Below, in pieces: positions 10,980-22,026 of a DNA stretch of 64,000 nt (its first letter is position 1; the number at the start of each line of letters is the position of its first letter). The notes under the pieces were generated by a model, which worked only from the letters and a program-made list of their open reading frames with translations, made no database searches and was not told the DNA's origin. A program made the translations under genes and the position numbers. The stretch lies in NCBI GenBank assembly GCA_037178625.1, contig CM074144.1:1054001-1118000 (forward strand), given 5' to 3'. The stretch is from Skeletonema tropicum. Lineage: Eukaryota > Bacillariophyta > Thalassiosirophyceae > Thalassiosirales > Thalassiosiraceae.

Positions 10980-12434
10980 ATGCTTCTTCGCCCTACAGCA
11001 GCTATTGGCGTCATGATAGTCGCAGCCGCATGCTGCGAAATCTCGACTGCAATGGCTCTTTCTCTGAAATCATTTTCCACTGACTCATCAAGAAATACTC
11101 CTATGCATCAGTACAGAAACAATTCCATTGAACAAAAAGGAGATCTTGATACCAAGCAAGAAGATGATGAACGAGAACAAAATCATAAGCATGTAATAGG
11201 TCAAGATTGCAACTGCGATCGCCGCCGTCGTGACATACTAGCGACATTGACATCTTCCATCATAAGCCTATCAGCCGGAGCACCTGCTGCTCTTGCCGCT
11301 GCCACAGAAAGTGACAACTTTGACGCACCCATGAATGGATTGACACGACAAATACGCACAGGGGTCGTTAAAGGTGCACAAGTGATAGATAAACTAGATT
11401 CGAGATGGGAGCGCCTTTCGGACGATTTTGGACTGGGTGACAAGAGAAATCAGCCGAAACGTAACGTGATTGATGCTGGGGGGAATGAAAGAACAAAACA
11501 AACTGTACAAAGCCAATCTAACAATGGTAGTCTTGTATTTGATGGAGTTCTCGCTGCCAATTTGTTGAAACAATGCGATGAGGTGAGTCGGCAGGATTAT
11601 TACATATGACGCATGAGACATGAACTGGTTGGGTTTCATGTCATCAACTCTTTCACTGATATGTTCTGACCTTCAAACAACAACGATGTGTAGACTTTCT
11701 TGACTTGTCTTCAAGCAAAAAACATTGCAACAATAAGCCCAGAGTCACTGCTGCGACAGATTAATGATACAACAAATCTGCTTCGGAAATCGTTCTTCAA
11801 AGCTTCTTCAGATCCAGCAAGCGCACAAGAAGAGTTTAATTTCAACTGCTACGTTCATTTTCGAGTATATAATGAGATACTTGTGAAAGAAAAGGTTTAC
11901 TTTCCTACATTCAAAAAAGACTTTGAAGCAAGTGTAGGAAAACTTATATTGAAATCTGCACTTAAGGAACAACCATCTCTACTGCACGATCTTGCATCAG
12001 AAACAACACTGGGTGAACGACTTGCAAATGCTCTTATCGCGTCAGATGCTGCAGCTACTTTACTTCAAAACAAAGGCATAATAGATTCTTGGGAAAGAAG
12101 CATACCACCAGATGATGACATTGAAGATTGGACAACTACTTCCAAACCAACCACAACTGACAACTTTTACGTTTCGTCCGATCTCGAGTATTCACTAGCT
12201 TTGAATGGAGATGTTACTCTTAATTCACAACTTTTGTTGCAAGAGCTTGGTTATCGATTGTATCCATCATTTGGGAGGTGGTTGGTGCATGAAACTGTAT
12301 TGCAATGCTTTGGGGTTGAGGATAGGGTGAAGGTGAATATGGATGATTACTACATGGATACAAGCTACAATAGTAACCCAGATTTATTTGAGGTAAAGCA
12401 GGTGCTGTTGAACATAGTGCTGGAAAGGGATTGA
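10980..12434 (+). CDS. Predicted thylakoid-lumen protein, function unknown (2 exons)
   Basis: Exon 1 is 10980-11582 and exon 2 is 11694-12434. A GTGAGT...TGTAG intron of 111 bp separates them, giving 447 residues. The N-terminus has a signal peptide (AAIGVMIVAAACCEISTAMA). About 60 residues on comes an RRRRD run followed by a hydrophobic stretch and LAA, which looks like a twin-arginine thylakoid transfer signal. Together these predict import through the plastid membranes into the lumen. The mature part begins GLTRQIRTGVVKGAQVIDKLDSRWERLSDDFGLG and is then mostly helical and charged. That WER...FGLG segment resembles conserved lumenal proteins of plants and algae, but I cannot name the family. 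The location is reasonably supported; the function is unknown. Confidence 0.7.
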
Positions 12435-12485
12435 GGAAGTAGTGACCATGAACATGGTCACATCATAACCCTAACATATACTTAA

Positions 12486-13884
12486 CCAGAAGATGCCCAG
12501 GGGATAATGAAAAAAATCACCAGCGATCACCATGCCATGGCGCACCTCGACCCCGTACGTGCCGACATCAACAACACTAGCTACGCATAAAGTTAGACAG
12601 CCCCACTGCAGTAACTCCCTCTCCAATAGCCTTTCTGTGAAGTGATGTCCTCAGTTGGTCATCGACCGACGCCATTGCTACATATCATGGCACCAAAGTA
12701 GAGGTGTCGGAAAATTGCGCTTTGACATCGGTGTGATGATGCACTTTCAACATGGTCTTCAGATGAACAGATGGACCTACTCTGCCACCGAACTGGTTTG
12801 CACACGCCAACTATATACTATTAAGCGGCGATAAGTTCCCTCTAGAGTGTGTCTGGGCGTTATATGACGCATGCAGTGGTATGGTGAATATAGGTGGTGA
12901 AAATGGATAATTTGCACAAAATACATCAAAAAGGAGAATGCATATATCTGACAGAATACAAGATGTAGAGGTGCCAAAAGCCAGTGAGGTGATGACTATT
13001 ATATAAAAATCAACGATGTTTGACCAGGTTTCTCTATTTCATTGCGGCTATAACATAATTGGACTGGTTGGAATATAGCATGTTTTCATGGAAAATCAGG
13101 AGCCCTACTCCGTCACATACACGAGTATTTGAAGTGATATTGAGTGCATTCACTCCGCGAAATAGGGGACCTTTCACCACACATCACCAATGGCCATCTG
13201 TTGCGAGCATTATACAGTGGTTTCAGGGTATCATATGACTCCTAACAGCACCATTCCTACCAGATGGCATCAAAGAAACAGCGGATGATTCGGCCTACTA
13301 CTCCATTATTACGTTTAATTGGCATGTCATTAATAAAACTGATAATAATTATCAATTATCATAATATAGAGAAGGTGTCTGTGATGCACCATGGCTATTA
13401 ATAACCGAATTGTATTAAATATGAGTATATCATGATGTTGCCCAGCAGGTGCAGAATTTATGTCTGCGTCGGTTAGAACCGTATACCATCACAATGACCT
13501 TGATTCGACCGCCGCCGCTTACATAATCGGAATCTACATAAAAAATTGGATCAGACGGAGTGTCATTTATCATAGTTTTGGGTGCATTGGCCCAATACAA
13601 TAGTACCATGGTTTGCCGTCGGATTCGTCATGGTGGAGATGTTTTTTTTAGTGTGTGATGCGTGATGGCCGAGCACCGCCGCCGGCCGATGTCGATACTA
13701 CTGAAATGGCACCCCCAATATCTCCGGGAATGGTCGGAATACCACCATGGCGCGTTGCAGAGGCGTTCTAAACTCACTAAATGGAAAGTTGTTGGTCTTT
13801 GAACCATAAGAATCGGCCTATTATTGGCGTAGTTATGCTCAGAAGACGAAAACGCGTAGAAACGCGTAGCTGGGCATCTTCTGG
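12486..13884. mobile_element. TTAA-flanked non-autonomous DNA element, copy 1 (piggyBac-like)
   Basis: This 1,399 bp element is bounded by 15 bp terminal inverted repeats, CCAGAAGATGCCCAG at the left and its complement at the right. It is flanked by TTAA at 12482-12485 and 13885-13888. TTAA target duplication with short inverted ends is the hallmark of piggyBac-type transposition. No long open frame is present, so it must be mobilised in trans. Several short minus-strand peptide stretches may be decayed coding sequence. It is roughly 85-90% like copy 2 by eye. The superfamily assignment rests on the TTAA and the ends only. Confidence 0.65.
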
Positions 13885-13888
13885 TTAA

Positions 13889-15290
13889 CCAGAAGATGCC
13901 CAGGGGATAATGAAAAAAATCTAAAAAAATCACCAGCGATCACCATGGCGCACCTCGACCCCGTACGTGCCGACATCAACAACACTAGCTACACATAAAA
14001 GTAGACAGCCCAACTGCAGCAACTCCCTCTCCAATAGCCTTTCTATGAAGTGGTGTCGTCAGGTGGACATCGATCCACGCCATCGCTACTTATCATGACA
14101 CCAAAGTAGAGGTGCCGGAAAATTGCGCTTTGACATCGGTGTGATGATGCACTTCCAATATGGTCTTCAGATGAATAGTTGGAGCTGCTCTGCCACTGAA
14201 CTGGTTTGCAGACGCCATCTATATTCTATTAAGCGGCGATCGATCCCCTCTAGAGTGTGTCGGGGTGTTCTATGGCGCATGTAGTGGCATGGTGAATACA
14301 GTAGTTGAAAATTGATAATTTGCACAAAATACATCAAAAAGGAGAATGCATATATCTGACAGAAAATGAAATGAGAGGGTGCCAAAAGTCTGTGAGGTGA
14401 TGACTATTATATAACAATCAACGTGGTTGGTGTAGATATCTCTATTTCATTGCGGCTACGACATTATTGGACTGGTTGATATGTAGCATATTTTGGTGGA
14501 AAATGAAGAGCCGAATGCAATTACATACACGAGTATTTGAAGTGATATTGAGTGTATTCATCCTGCAAGTTGGGGGCCTTTTCACCACACAACACCAATA
14601 GCCATCTGTTGCGAGCATTATACAGTGGTTTGAGGGTATCATATGACTCCTAACAGCACCATTCCTACCCGATGGGATCAAAGCAACAGCGGATGATTTG
14701 ACCTACTACTCAATTATTACGTCTAATTTGTATGTAATCAATAAAACTGATAATAATAATCAATCATCATAGTATTCAGAAGGTGTCTGCAATGCACCAT
14801 GGCTATTAAATAGCCGAAATCTATTAAATATGAGTATGTCATGATGTTGCCCGGCATGTGCAGATTTTGTGTCTCTGGCGGTTAGAGCCGTATACCATCA
14901 CAACGACGCCGATTCGGCCGCCACCGCTTACAGAATCGGAATCTGCATAAAAAATGGGGTCAGGCACTATGTTGTTTATGTTGATTTTGGGAATATTGGC
15001 CCAATAGTACCATGGTTTGCCGTCGGATTCGTCATGGAGGAGATGTTTTTTGTTAGTGTGTGATGCGTGATGGCCGAGCACCCCGGGCCGACGATGCCAG
15101 TGCTACTGAATTAGTACCCCCAATATCTTGGAGAATGGTCGGAATACCACCATGTCACGTTGCAGAGGCGTTCTAAACTAACTAAATGGAAGGTTGTTGG
15201 TCTTTGAACCAAAAGAATCGACCTATTATTGACACAGTTACGTGGTAAAGACGCCACCCGGGGTGGATCCGGGGTGTGGGCATCTTCTGG
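13889..15290. mobile_element. TTAA-flanked non-autonomous DNA element, copy 2 (piggyBac-like)
   Basis: This 1,402 bp element is homologous to copy 1 along its length and in the same orientation. Its left end is CCAGAAGATGCCCAG and its right end is the complement of CCAGAAGATGCCCA. TTAA is present at 13885-13888 (shared with copy 1) and 15291-15294. The right subterminal 40 bp differ from copy 1. No protein is supported. The two elements meet in a long palindrome centred on the shared TTAA. Confidence 0.65.
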
Positions 15291-15317
15291 TTAAGTATTA
15301 CTGGAGATTCTTTTTTC

Positions 15318-15409
15318 GGGAGGGGCTACGTTGGGCACGGCTTTTCTGGGCACGGGTTGGGCACGCCCTATGATGTGACGATTCTGCCACGTCACCATAC
15401 CACGCTCTC
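15318..15409 (+). repeat. Left terminal inverted repeat of the MULE
   Basis: These 92 bp are identical to the reverse complement of 20785-20876. They contain TGGGCACG/GGGCACG direct sub-repeats that could be transposase-binding sites (inference). Confidence 0.92.
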
Positions 15410-15653
15410 CCACCACCCCTTCTTTCCACCACAAGCCCCGCACACAGTCAAAGTTAGATACCCCAGTAACTACATCATAAGCCATAAAGTCACCGCGGCA
15501 ACACCAACTAGCATAAATCATAGTCACTACAGCAAAACACTACCGCTCATTCCACTTTCGTCGTCTGATTTTTTCGTATTCTTGCCGCTGCTTCAATAAT
15601 TGGTCATCTACGACCTATCGAATTTACACACAACATACCTTACAAACAAATCA

Positions 15654-16934
15654 ATGTTGGTCGATTATTATGACCTACATCGATTCGAGTTGTTCCAGCA
15701 GAAGGTTCGCCGATACGGTGGCGAAGCAGCCGTCCGTCATGACTATAATATTTACAACAGAAAATACACTCCTCCACAATTGAAGGATCAAATGAAAAGC
15801 GGCAACTATTTACATAATCAGAACCTGAAATGGTGGCGGACAATAAACAAGAACAAACCTTCACCAAAAAAAATATCATTTTTGTCATCATCATTGCAAT
15901 ATGACTCCAAAAGAGACAACAAACGGAAGGCGATGGAACTTGACAATTCAACTGTTTCATTTCAGTTCAACAAAGTCACAGCAAAGAAGAAACGTAAAGC
16001 GGGGAAACACAAAGCACAACTCACCGCCAAACATTTAACTAACTCTCCTGCACCCCTCATTACACCACAATATGGGGACTTTGTTGAGGTTGAATTCTCC
16101 TCCAATTCAAGCGTTTATGTTCTTTATGCTCGCGCAGATAGCGAATGCCCCCTGCTTCGTGACATACATGAATGCTGCTATAAAGGAGCCGGAAATACTC
16201 TTGACAATTCTCTTGATGCTTTGCCCAAAAGAGCTTGGGAACAAGACAACCATGCTGGTGGGGGATATGCAGCATTTGGGATTGGATCCATGGATAAAAG
16301 ACAAACTGGGCCCTTCTTTCTTATGAATCATCAATATGAAAAGGCAAAAGCTATTACTTCCTCTCTCTCTTCCATCTTTGGTAGAGTTGCGGCAGCCTTG
16401 CTGAACTACACACCTAATGTATTTAGGGAGAATGAAAAAATTAAGAGCATAAATGCAAACTTCTCTTTCCCACCAATTGGTTGCCAAGGTGCAGTTGGCT
16501 GGATGGCAAATCAAGTTGCGATTCGCCGCATAGGCAAGGGATGCCAGAAGAATGCAATGATAGAAGACAGTGTTGTGGCATTGCACGCTGACACCGGGGA
16601 TTTGAGTACAATGCACCCGCTTGTATACATACCGCGCGGTGGTCCAGATGGAAGAGGTGGAATTATAGCAGATTCCCACTTGGTCATTGCGGAAAGCGAG
16701 ACTGGTGGCAAATACATTCAAATCGAGACAAATGTGAGAGATACTGTCTGTATAGTGGTCTTCAATAGCGCACTGAATTTGCATGGGTTGGTCCAATCAT
16801 CCCCTGAAGGTGAAACTGAAGATGCCTGGAGCACGAGGCTCATTCCATTCATTACAAAGCAAATGTATAACTTCATGTTAAAGAACAAATCTGCAGCGCC
16901 AATTGATAAGTTTAATGTTCTAAGAGTAAAGTAA
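15654..16934 (+). CDS. MULE-encoded 2OG-Fe(II) oxygenase-like protein
   Basis: A single exon of 426 residues from the first in-frame ATG; the frame is open a little further upstream. The first 170 residues are basic with Lys-rich runs, possibly for nuclear or DNA contact. The C-terminal half shows the pattern of a double-stranded beta-helix dioxygenase. His311-x-Asp313 lies in VALHADTGD, with GG-containing strands (AESETGGKYIQIE) after it. A second histidine, His377, is in ALNLHG, and Arg395 is 18 residues later. That H-x-D, H, R order and the short His-to-Arg spacing are those of Fe(II)/2-oxoglutarate enzymes. TET/JBP members of this fold oxidise methyl groups on DNA bases and are known to ride on some transposons. 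The specific TET/JBP link is inference; a divergent AlkB-type or other cupin-like protein is possible. It is convergent with the transposase gene, 272 bp apart. Confidence 0.5.
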   Translation: MLVDYYDLHRFELFQQKVRRYGGEAAVRHDYNIYNRKYTPPQLKDQMKSGNYLHNQNLKWWRTINKNKPSPKKISFLSSSLQYDSKRDNKRKAMELDNSTVSFQFNKVTAKKKRKAGKHKAQLTAKHLTNSPAPLITPQYGDFVEVEFSSNSSVYVLYARADSECPLLRDIHECCYKGAGNTLDNSLDALPKRAWEQDNHAGGGYAAFGIGSMDKRQTGPFFLMNHQYEKAKAITSSLSSIFGRVAAALLNYTPNVFRENEKIKSINANFSFPPIGCQGAVGWMANQVAIRRIGKGCQKNAMIEDSVVALHADTGDLSTMHPLVYIPRGGPDGRGGIIADSHLVIAESETGGKYIQIETNVRDTVCIVVFNSALNLHGLVQSSPEGETEDAWSTRLIPFITKQMYNFMLKNKSAAPIDKFNVLRVK

Positions 16935-17206
16935 AACACATCTTTTCCTACGCATATTTGCTCAAACATTGGTACCATACTGCCTCTGTAATGTGTGGAG
17001 AGAATTTTTTCTCTGAGAATGATCTATTCTATGTCATCTTCATTCCCAGGAATCACTGATTTTGATAGGGGATAAGCACCTATTGATTACCCCACCAATC
17101 ACCCAACCAGTGAATTAGCAACTTTTGTTGCATAAAATGAAATAGTAAAGAAGAATGCTTGTGCTCAAGCCACAAAATTAAATCAGTTGTCTTTATCTTT
17201 ACAGAA

Positions 17207-20200
17207 TCATTTTCCATGAAGAAACACGTAATGGCTATTACTTTGTCCTTCTCTTGCCCATAGTGCAACTGTATTATGATCGAAATACATGGGTTGACAA
17301 TCTTTCATGGCCAATCCCCTTAGAATGATATTCGCCTTGTATACCACACTGTTCAAAACAAACACCTTTCCAACAACTTGAATCCCAATCGCATCCTTTG
17401 CAACACAAGGATCAACATCAGCTGTTGATTTTGTTTCGTCCAAAACCGAAACAGTCTCAATCAATCCCCAAGTTGATTTCACTAATCTTTTCCCAATCTG
17501 CTTTGCAGCTGCGCAATTTGCCTTGTTGTGTCCAATACCCTTACAAAGATCACAAGTTGAAATGTGACGTTTTGCCGTAACCACTGCTTCCACTCCGCTT
17601 ATCTTTCTTTTCATGCAAGTTCCACCTTCGCCCCGTTTCCTTGTAGAAGGAAGGATGCCTTGAGGGTTGTTGATGTTATTCTTACCATCCGCAACTGTAA
17701 GATCAAGGTACGACGCAGCTGCTCCTTTTAATTCTTCTTCCCCGACATTTTGAATATTAGCAATCATGTAATTCACAACTGGCAAAAGCTTCTGGTATGT
17801 TTCGTTGCTGCGCGATGCAGTACTGGCAAGCTGTTTGAATTTGTCCAACAGAATATTGTGCATTTGAGTCGAATTCAAACGTTTCGCTTTCTTTGCTGTA
17901 TAACGTTTTGCAATCAATGGGTTGGCAACAAGATCTGACACAAATTCCCCTACACCTTCACCGCCAGCAACTTGTACATTATCTGTTGCATTAGTATGCA
18001 GCTCAACTGCACCAACGACTCCCTTCTCATCTGGCAGATCAAAATCGGCACCCCCAAAATCTGCTGCAGGAGTGTCATCAATGGAAGAACCACCATTTCT
18101 TTGTGGTGCTGGAGAAATTGCAGGGATTGACTTCACTTCGGTATCATTAAGTTTCCAATGATTGTGAAACTGTGACTCATTGAATTCAAAATCGCATACT
18201 CGTTGGATGTGCTTGCATGGCTGTCCACTGTTGATGTCCCTTTTGCACCACATGCAGTAATACACACCGTCTCTGAATTCTACAACCCTCCTTGGTTGTG
18301 TCACTCTATCTGGACCTTTTAAATAAACCAAATATGCCTTAGTCACACCTCTTGCCTGTTGCTCAGCAGACAGTACTGCCATTTCCTCATATGAGTACTC
18401 TTGAGCTTCTAGGTTTGTCTTGATGAAGTTATCCACAACTTTGACAGAACATTTCATCGAACATTCTTGAGCCGCTTTTGTTCGCATGCCTTGGACATCA
18501 TCATCGTAGACTGCAACTCGTGCTTTGACTCTTTGCTTTCGTTCCTCAGAAGTCTTATCCTCATCTTTCTGAAGGTGTTGCTGGACGACACCAGTAAAAG
18601 AATGAACTTGTCCTCCAAGATGACGTTGGAACGCTGAGAATGATCCCTCGACAACGGAACTTGCCTCCATATCCAGTGTGAAATTCTCAATTCTCCAAGG
18701 ATTCCCCCACCGCTCTTTATAAAGGGAAAGTTGCTGAAGATATTCTGCAGCCCCTGGCCATTTGCGGCATGCTTCATTCAAGCGAACATCCCATTCCTGT
18801 TTACATGTGGTGTTCTTCACCAGATGTTGATACACAAAGGACTTGCAATCCGCATAGCCTGGGATGTGTTTCAAATTACGAGGGAAATCTAGTCTCATAA
18901 TATGCCATGTACAGGCACCAAAGAATGTGACAGAAGGGAGAAATCGTTGTATAGGCTCCACACCAACTCCTACAAAAACAACAAAGAATTCGGTCGTAAG
19001 CAGCTCCTTGCATGATGTTGAGATGCACACATGAACAATGGTGTTGTATACTTACCCAAATCTGACATGGTGGCTTTCACAATTTCAGCAGCAAAGGGTG
19101 ACATAGTAACAAGGCTTTGCAGCACCCACGATACAGCTTCATTGCTAGCACACATAGTCATTGCTCCCATTACAGTTTGAGATTTGCCTTCATGATCTGA
19201 AACCATAACATTCCAAAAGCAAAAGTTGCTTGTATTGACACCACTCCTTGTGTCATCAATGAATATCATAGCACCATGTCTGAGAAGTCTTGCCCTCATC
19301 CTACCAGTCTGCCATGCAGTTCCACTGAATCTGTGTTCTGAATCAGTTGTAACTCGACTGTCATATCCATCTACTTCTTCCTTTAAACCTCTATGCAACA
19401 TTAGCAGGTTATCAATGCTGTCTTTACTCCCGGCAGAAATCTCATTTGCTAAGTCTTCGTTATGAAGATAGTCAGTCCATTGACCTATCTCCTCCTTAGA
19501 GCACTCATTTGGTTTCCAATTTTTTATGGGCTCATCATTTAGAAGTCTGTAACGCAAATTGGTAGCCTCTTCCAGTGTTGCATCCAGAAATCCTGATTGA
19601 ATCAACCAACTTTTGACATCATCAGTGCCATATCTACGCGCTTTCACTTCTTTACGTAGGTGCGCTAAAGCATAGTCAGGATATGTTCTCCCTGCTCTCT
19701 TCCGTAATGCGAAAATCATCTCCTGGTCATCTCCACCATTACAACCGTTTGTATGCTCTAGAGAGACAGATGTTATACGGACAATTTCATCATTACGGCA
19801 TGCGTCATTAGGCATTCTTTCACGTGCAGCACTGATGTGCCACTCACAGCCAGTCTTCAGAGACTGACGAGTTGGCCGGGCACCCTTGATCCCTTCTTTC
19901 TTTTGTGACTTGTGGGTTCCTGATCTAGGACAGGTGTATCGATAGCTAATGTAATTATCTGCTTGCGTTCTTTTGTTTTCTGTCTTTTTTTGTTTAGGAA
20001 ACATCCGCACAGTCACGCAATAATCTTCCACTGCTTGTTTGAAGAGTTGTTCCGATGGAAACACATCGTTGTTGTTAAAAGGTGCAGTGGCAGTGGAGGT
20101 ATTAGTGGATGTATTGGTGGCCAAATCTAATTCTGCCTCTTCAGTTGGTGAAGTTGTTGTGGTTGTGTTGGTGGGCATATCAATGGTGCCAGTCAGACCG

Positions 20201-20610
20201 TTTTGCATCGTCATATCAAGAGGTTCGCTTGGGTTTTGTTGAGGAATTAGATGTTGCTGTTGCTGTTGGTTTTGAAAAAGCGATGCTTGATTGAGAAAAG
20301 GTGCAGGTGGTCGAAAATTGATGGGAAAAAGATGCTGAAGCTGATGATGATTATAACTTGGCCACTGATTGTTGGAAGATGGCAGAGGAGGAAACAAAGT
20401 GGCGAAGTTGCTGTTGTAATGTGGCATTACGCTATGAGCAGCGCCTGTGTCATGCGGATGTTGCATGTTTGTGGAGGTGGAGGTTGACAAACACGCACCA
20501 GAGGAAGAAGCAGGACCAGGATTACCAGGATTCATTAGTAGATTGGTGCTTGGTGACGACCTCCTGCCACTGTTATCGTTGTTAATATCCTGAGAATGTG
20601 CGGATTGCAT
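17207..20610 (-). CDS. MULE transposase with zinc-binding, DDE, SWIM and CCHC domains (2 exons)
   Basis: Exon 1 is 20610-19056 and exon 2 is 18969-17207. An 86 bp GT-AG intron separates them, giving about 1,105 residues. Residues 1-185 are Asn/Pro/Gln/Thr-rich. Cys and His residues at about 226-290 (YTCPRSGTH, GCEWHIS, LEHTNGC) look like a FAR1/WRKY-GCM1-type DNA-binding zinc fold. The catalytic region has Asp453 (IFIDDTRS), Asp517 (ATMSDLG), the MULE C-x-W-H box (GACTWHIM) and Glu626 (SSVVEGSF). The D-64-D-109-E spacing fits the family. A SWIM-type zinc motif (CMWCKRDINSGQPCKH) and a CX2CX4HX4C knuckle (CDLCKGIGHNKANC) follow. The protein cuts and joins the element's ends. All frames are intact. 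Confidence 0.9.
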
Positions 20611-20678
20611 GATGTATTAATGACACTGGTAACACTTAGCTTACTTTATTTTTGTCATTGGCCGCGCTGCAGCAACAT

Positions 20679-20680
<2 letters not shown>

Positions 20681-20724
<44 letters not shown>
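20681..20724. repeat. (AG)22 microsatellite inside the MULE
   Basis: An uninterrupted AG dinucleotide run of 44 bp lies just upstream of the transposase start, between the gene and the right inverted repeat. Its length is likely to vary among copies of the element. Confidence 0.95.
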
Positions 20725-20727
<3 letters not shown>

Positions 20728-20784
20728 GTAGAGAGAGAGCGCGCCTCTTGTTGAAAGATAATTCTGCCTTTTAGGGTTAATGGA

Positions 20785-20876
20785 GAGAGCGTGGTATGGT
20801 GACGTGGCAGAATCGTCACATCATAGGGCGTGCCCAACCCGTGCCCAGAAAAGCCGTGCCCAACGTAGCCCCTCCC
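20785..20876 (-). repeat. Right terminal inverted repeat of the MULE
   Basis: Exact reverse complement of 15318-15409. The two ends stop matching one base further in, where the left end has CTCTCCC and the right end (read inward) CTCTCTCC. Confidence 0.92.
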
Positions 20877-21106
20877 TCTTTTTTCTTCACCCTTATCTCG
20901 AAAGATTTTTCTTCAGATTGAAGCACTCGGACTTCGGACTTACTCTTGCCGGTACGGTTCTGAAGGGTTCTCACTGCTTAGGTTCTCGTTGGCTAAGTTA
21001 GCTGATTCGTGAATGGAAGACTGAGTGCCGCCGGAGAGTCAAGTGAAAAAACAGATCATTCAGAGCAGCACAAAAGAGCACACACAAATAAGTATTGATA
21101 TCAACC

Positions 21107-21802
21107 ATGTCGTCCGATCGCAGCGTCGATCACGATGACTGCAAATCCATAACGAAGCAATCATGCTTCGACTGGGGCCTAAGCCGTGATACATTGATCA
21201 GTGCCGACAGCGGCTCCCTAGTGCCCGGCGAGCGATCATCCGATTCCGCCAGCAATAAGGGCCCGTCGTCTCGGTATGACCCCAAGGCGATGTCCCGAAT
21301 TGTTGACATTACCGACCTTGTGGATGAGGCGGATAGCGATGAAGAAGAAGTCATAGGTCATAGTACTCGAGTGGGTGGAGTGACCAAGGCAGATTCTGGT
21401 GGGCCCACGAGAAGCTACGGGCCCGGTGGAAAAGGCGGAAAATTTCGCCAGGGTATGATCCTATTGGCCCTCGCGGCGATCATCGTTGTGGCTAGCCTTG
21501 CCATTGGCTTTGCTGTTCCCTATGATTCTTCTGCTCTCCCTTTTGGTGGGAGCAGTAGTGGAGAGGGAAATGAACAAGAACTCTTCGAGACTGCCGAGCG
21601 TGTCGTCATCGCATGTTCTGAAAGTGCATTAAATGAAGATATGAAGGCATGTCAGAAGATTTGCAAGAGAAATATGTGTTGCTTTGAGACAGGAAAATAT
21701 TCCTGTAAGGATGATGAAAAGAAGATGTGTGCTGCATATGCGGGTTGTGAGGCTTTGGTGGAGGGAATCCCATTGGATGGTGCTGAGGAAGACGAAGAGT
21801 AA
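21107..21802 (+). CDS. Single-pass membrane protein with Cys-rich C-terminal domain
   Basis: This single exon encodes 231 residues from the ATG in the context ACCATGTC. An acidic, Ser-rich N-terminal half with no signal peptide is followed by one membrane segment (MILLALAAIIVVASLAIGFAV, about residues 117-137). A C-terminal domain then has eight cysteines in the order C, C-x3-C-x4-CC, C, C, C (KACQKICKRNMCCFETG...SCKDDEKKMCAAYAGC). The layout predicts a type II protein with the Cys-rich domain outside the cytosol or in a vesicle lumen. Similar Cys-rich tails occur in diatom proteins of unknown role. I do not recognise a named family. Confidence 0.7.
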   Translation: MSSDRSVDHDDCKSITKQSCFDWGLSRDTLISADSGSLVPGERSSDSASNKGPSSRYDPKAMSRIVDITDLVDEADSDEEEVIGHSTRVGGVTKADSGGPTRSYGPGGKGGKFRQGMILLALAAIIVVASLAIGFAVPYDSSALPFGGSSSGEGNEQELFETAERVVIACSESALNEDMKACQKICKRNMCCFETGKYSCKDDEKKMCAAYAGCEALVEGIPLDGAEEDEE

Positions 21803-22026
21803 GACTTCACACATGATAAGATAAGATTAGATTGGGGAATGTCACTTAAAAAGATTATATAAGTGAGTAGGGCGAGCGGGGATAGAGAACCCAAATGTCT
21901 TCTGATTTGAACTAAATTTAACTTGTATTGATAGTATTATTCTTGTTACATTGTATCATTCTACGTCTCGCTCTATCTGCTATTATCAAGTATTTTTCAG
22001 TAAGTGAGCGTTTTCTTCGTTTAATC

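Larger units (their letters stand above)
15318..20876. mobile_element. Complete Mutator-like element (MULE) with accessory gene
   Basis: The 5,559 bp element has perfect 92 bp terminal inverted repeats (15318-15409 and 20785-20876, starting GGGAGGGGCTACG). An exact 9 bp direct duplication TCTTTTTTC flanks it at 15309-15317 and 20877-20885. A 9-11 bp duplication and long inverted ends are diagnostic of Mutator-like elements. It carries two convergent genes: a plus-strand oxygenase-like gene and a minus-strand, two-exon transposase. Identical ends, identical target duplications and intact reading frames indicate a recent, possibly still active insertion. It landed 14 bp beyond the TTAA of the second piggyBac-like element. 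Confidence 0.93.

Noticed and set aside
13628..15081. Minus-strand open frames inside the TTAA elements (such as one with DGKPWYYWANIPK)
   Set aside because: Short, not conserved between the two copies and without a transposase motif set; possibly decayed coding sequence but not supportable as a gene.
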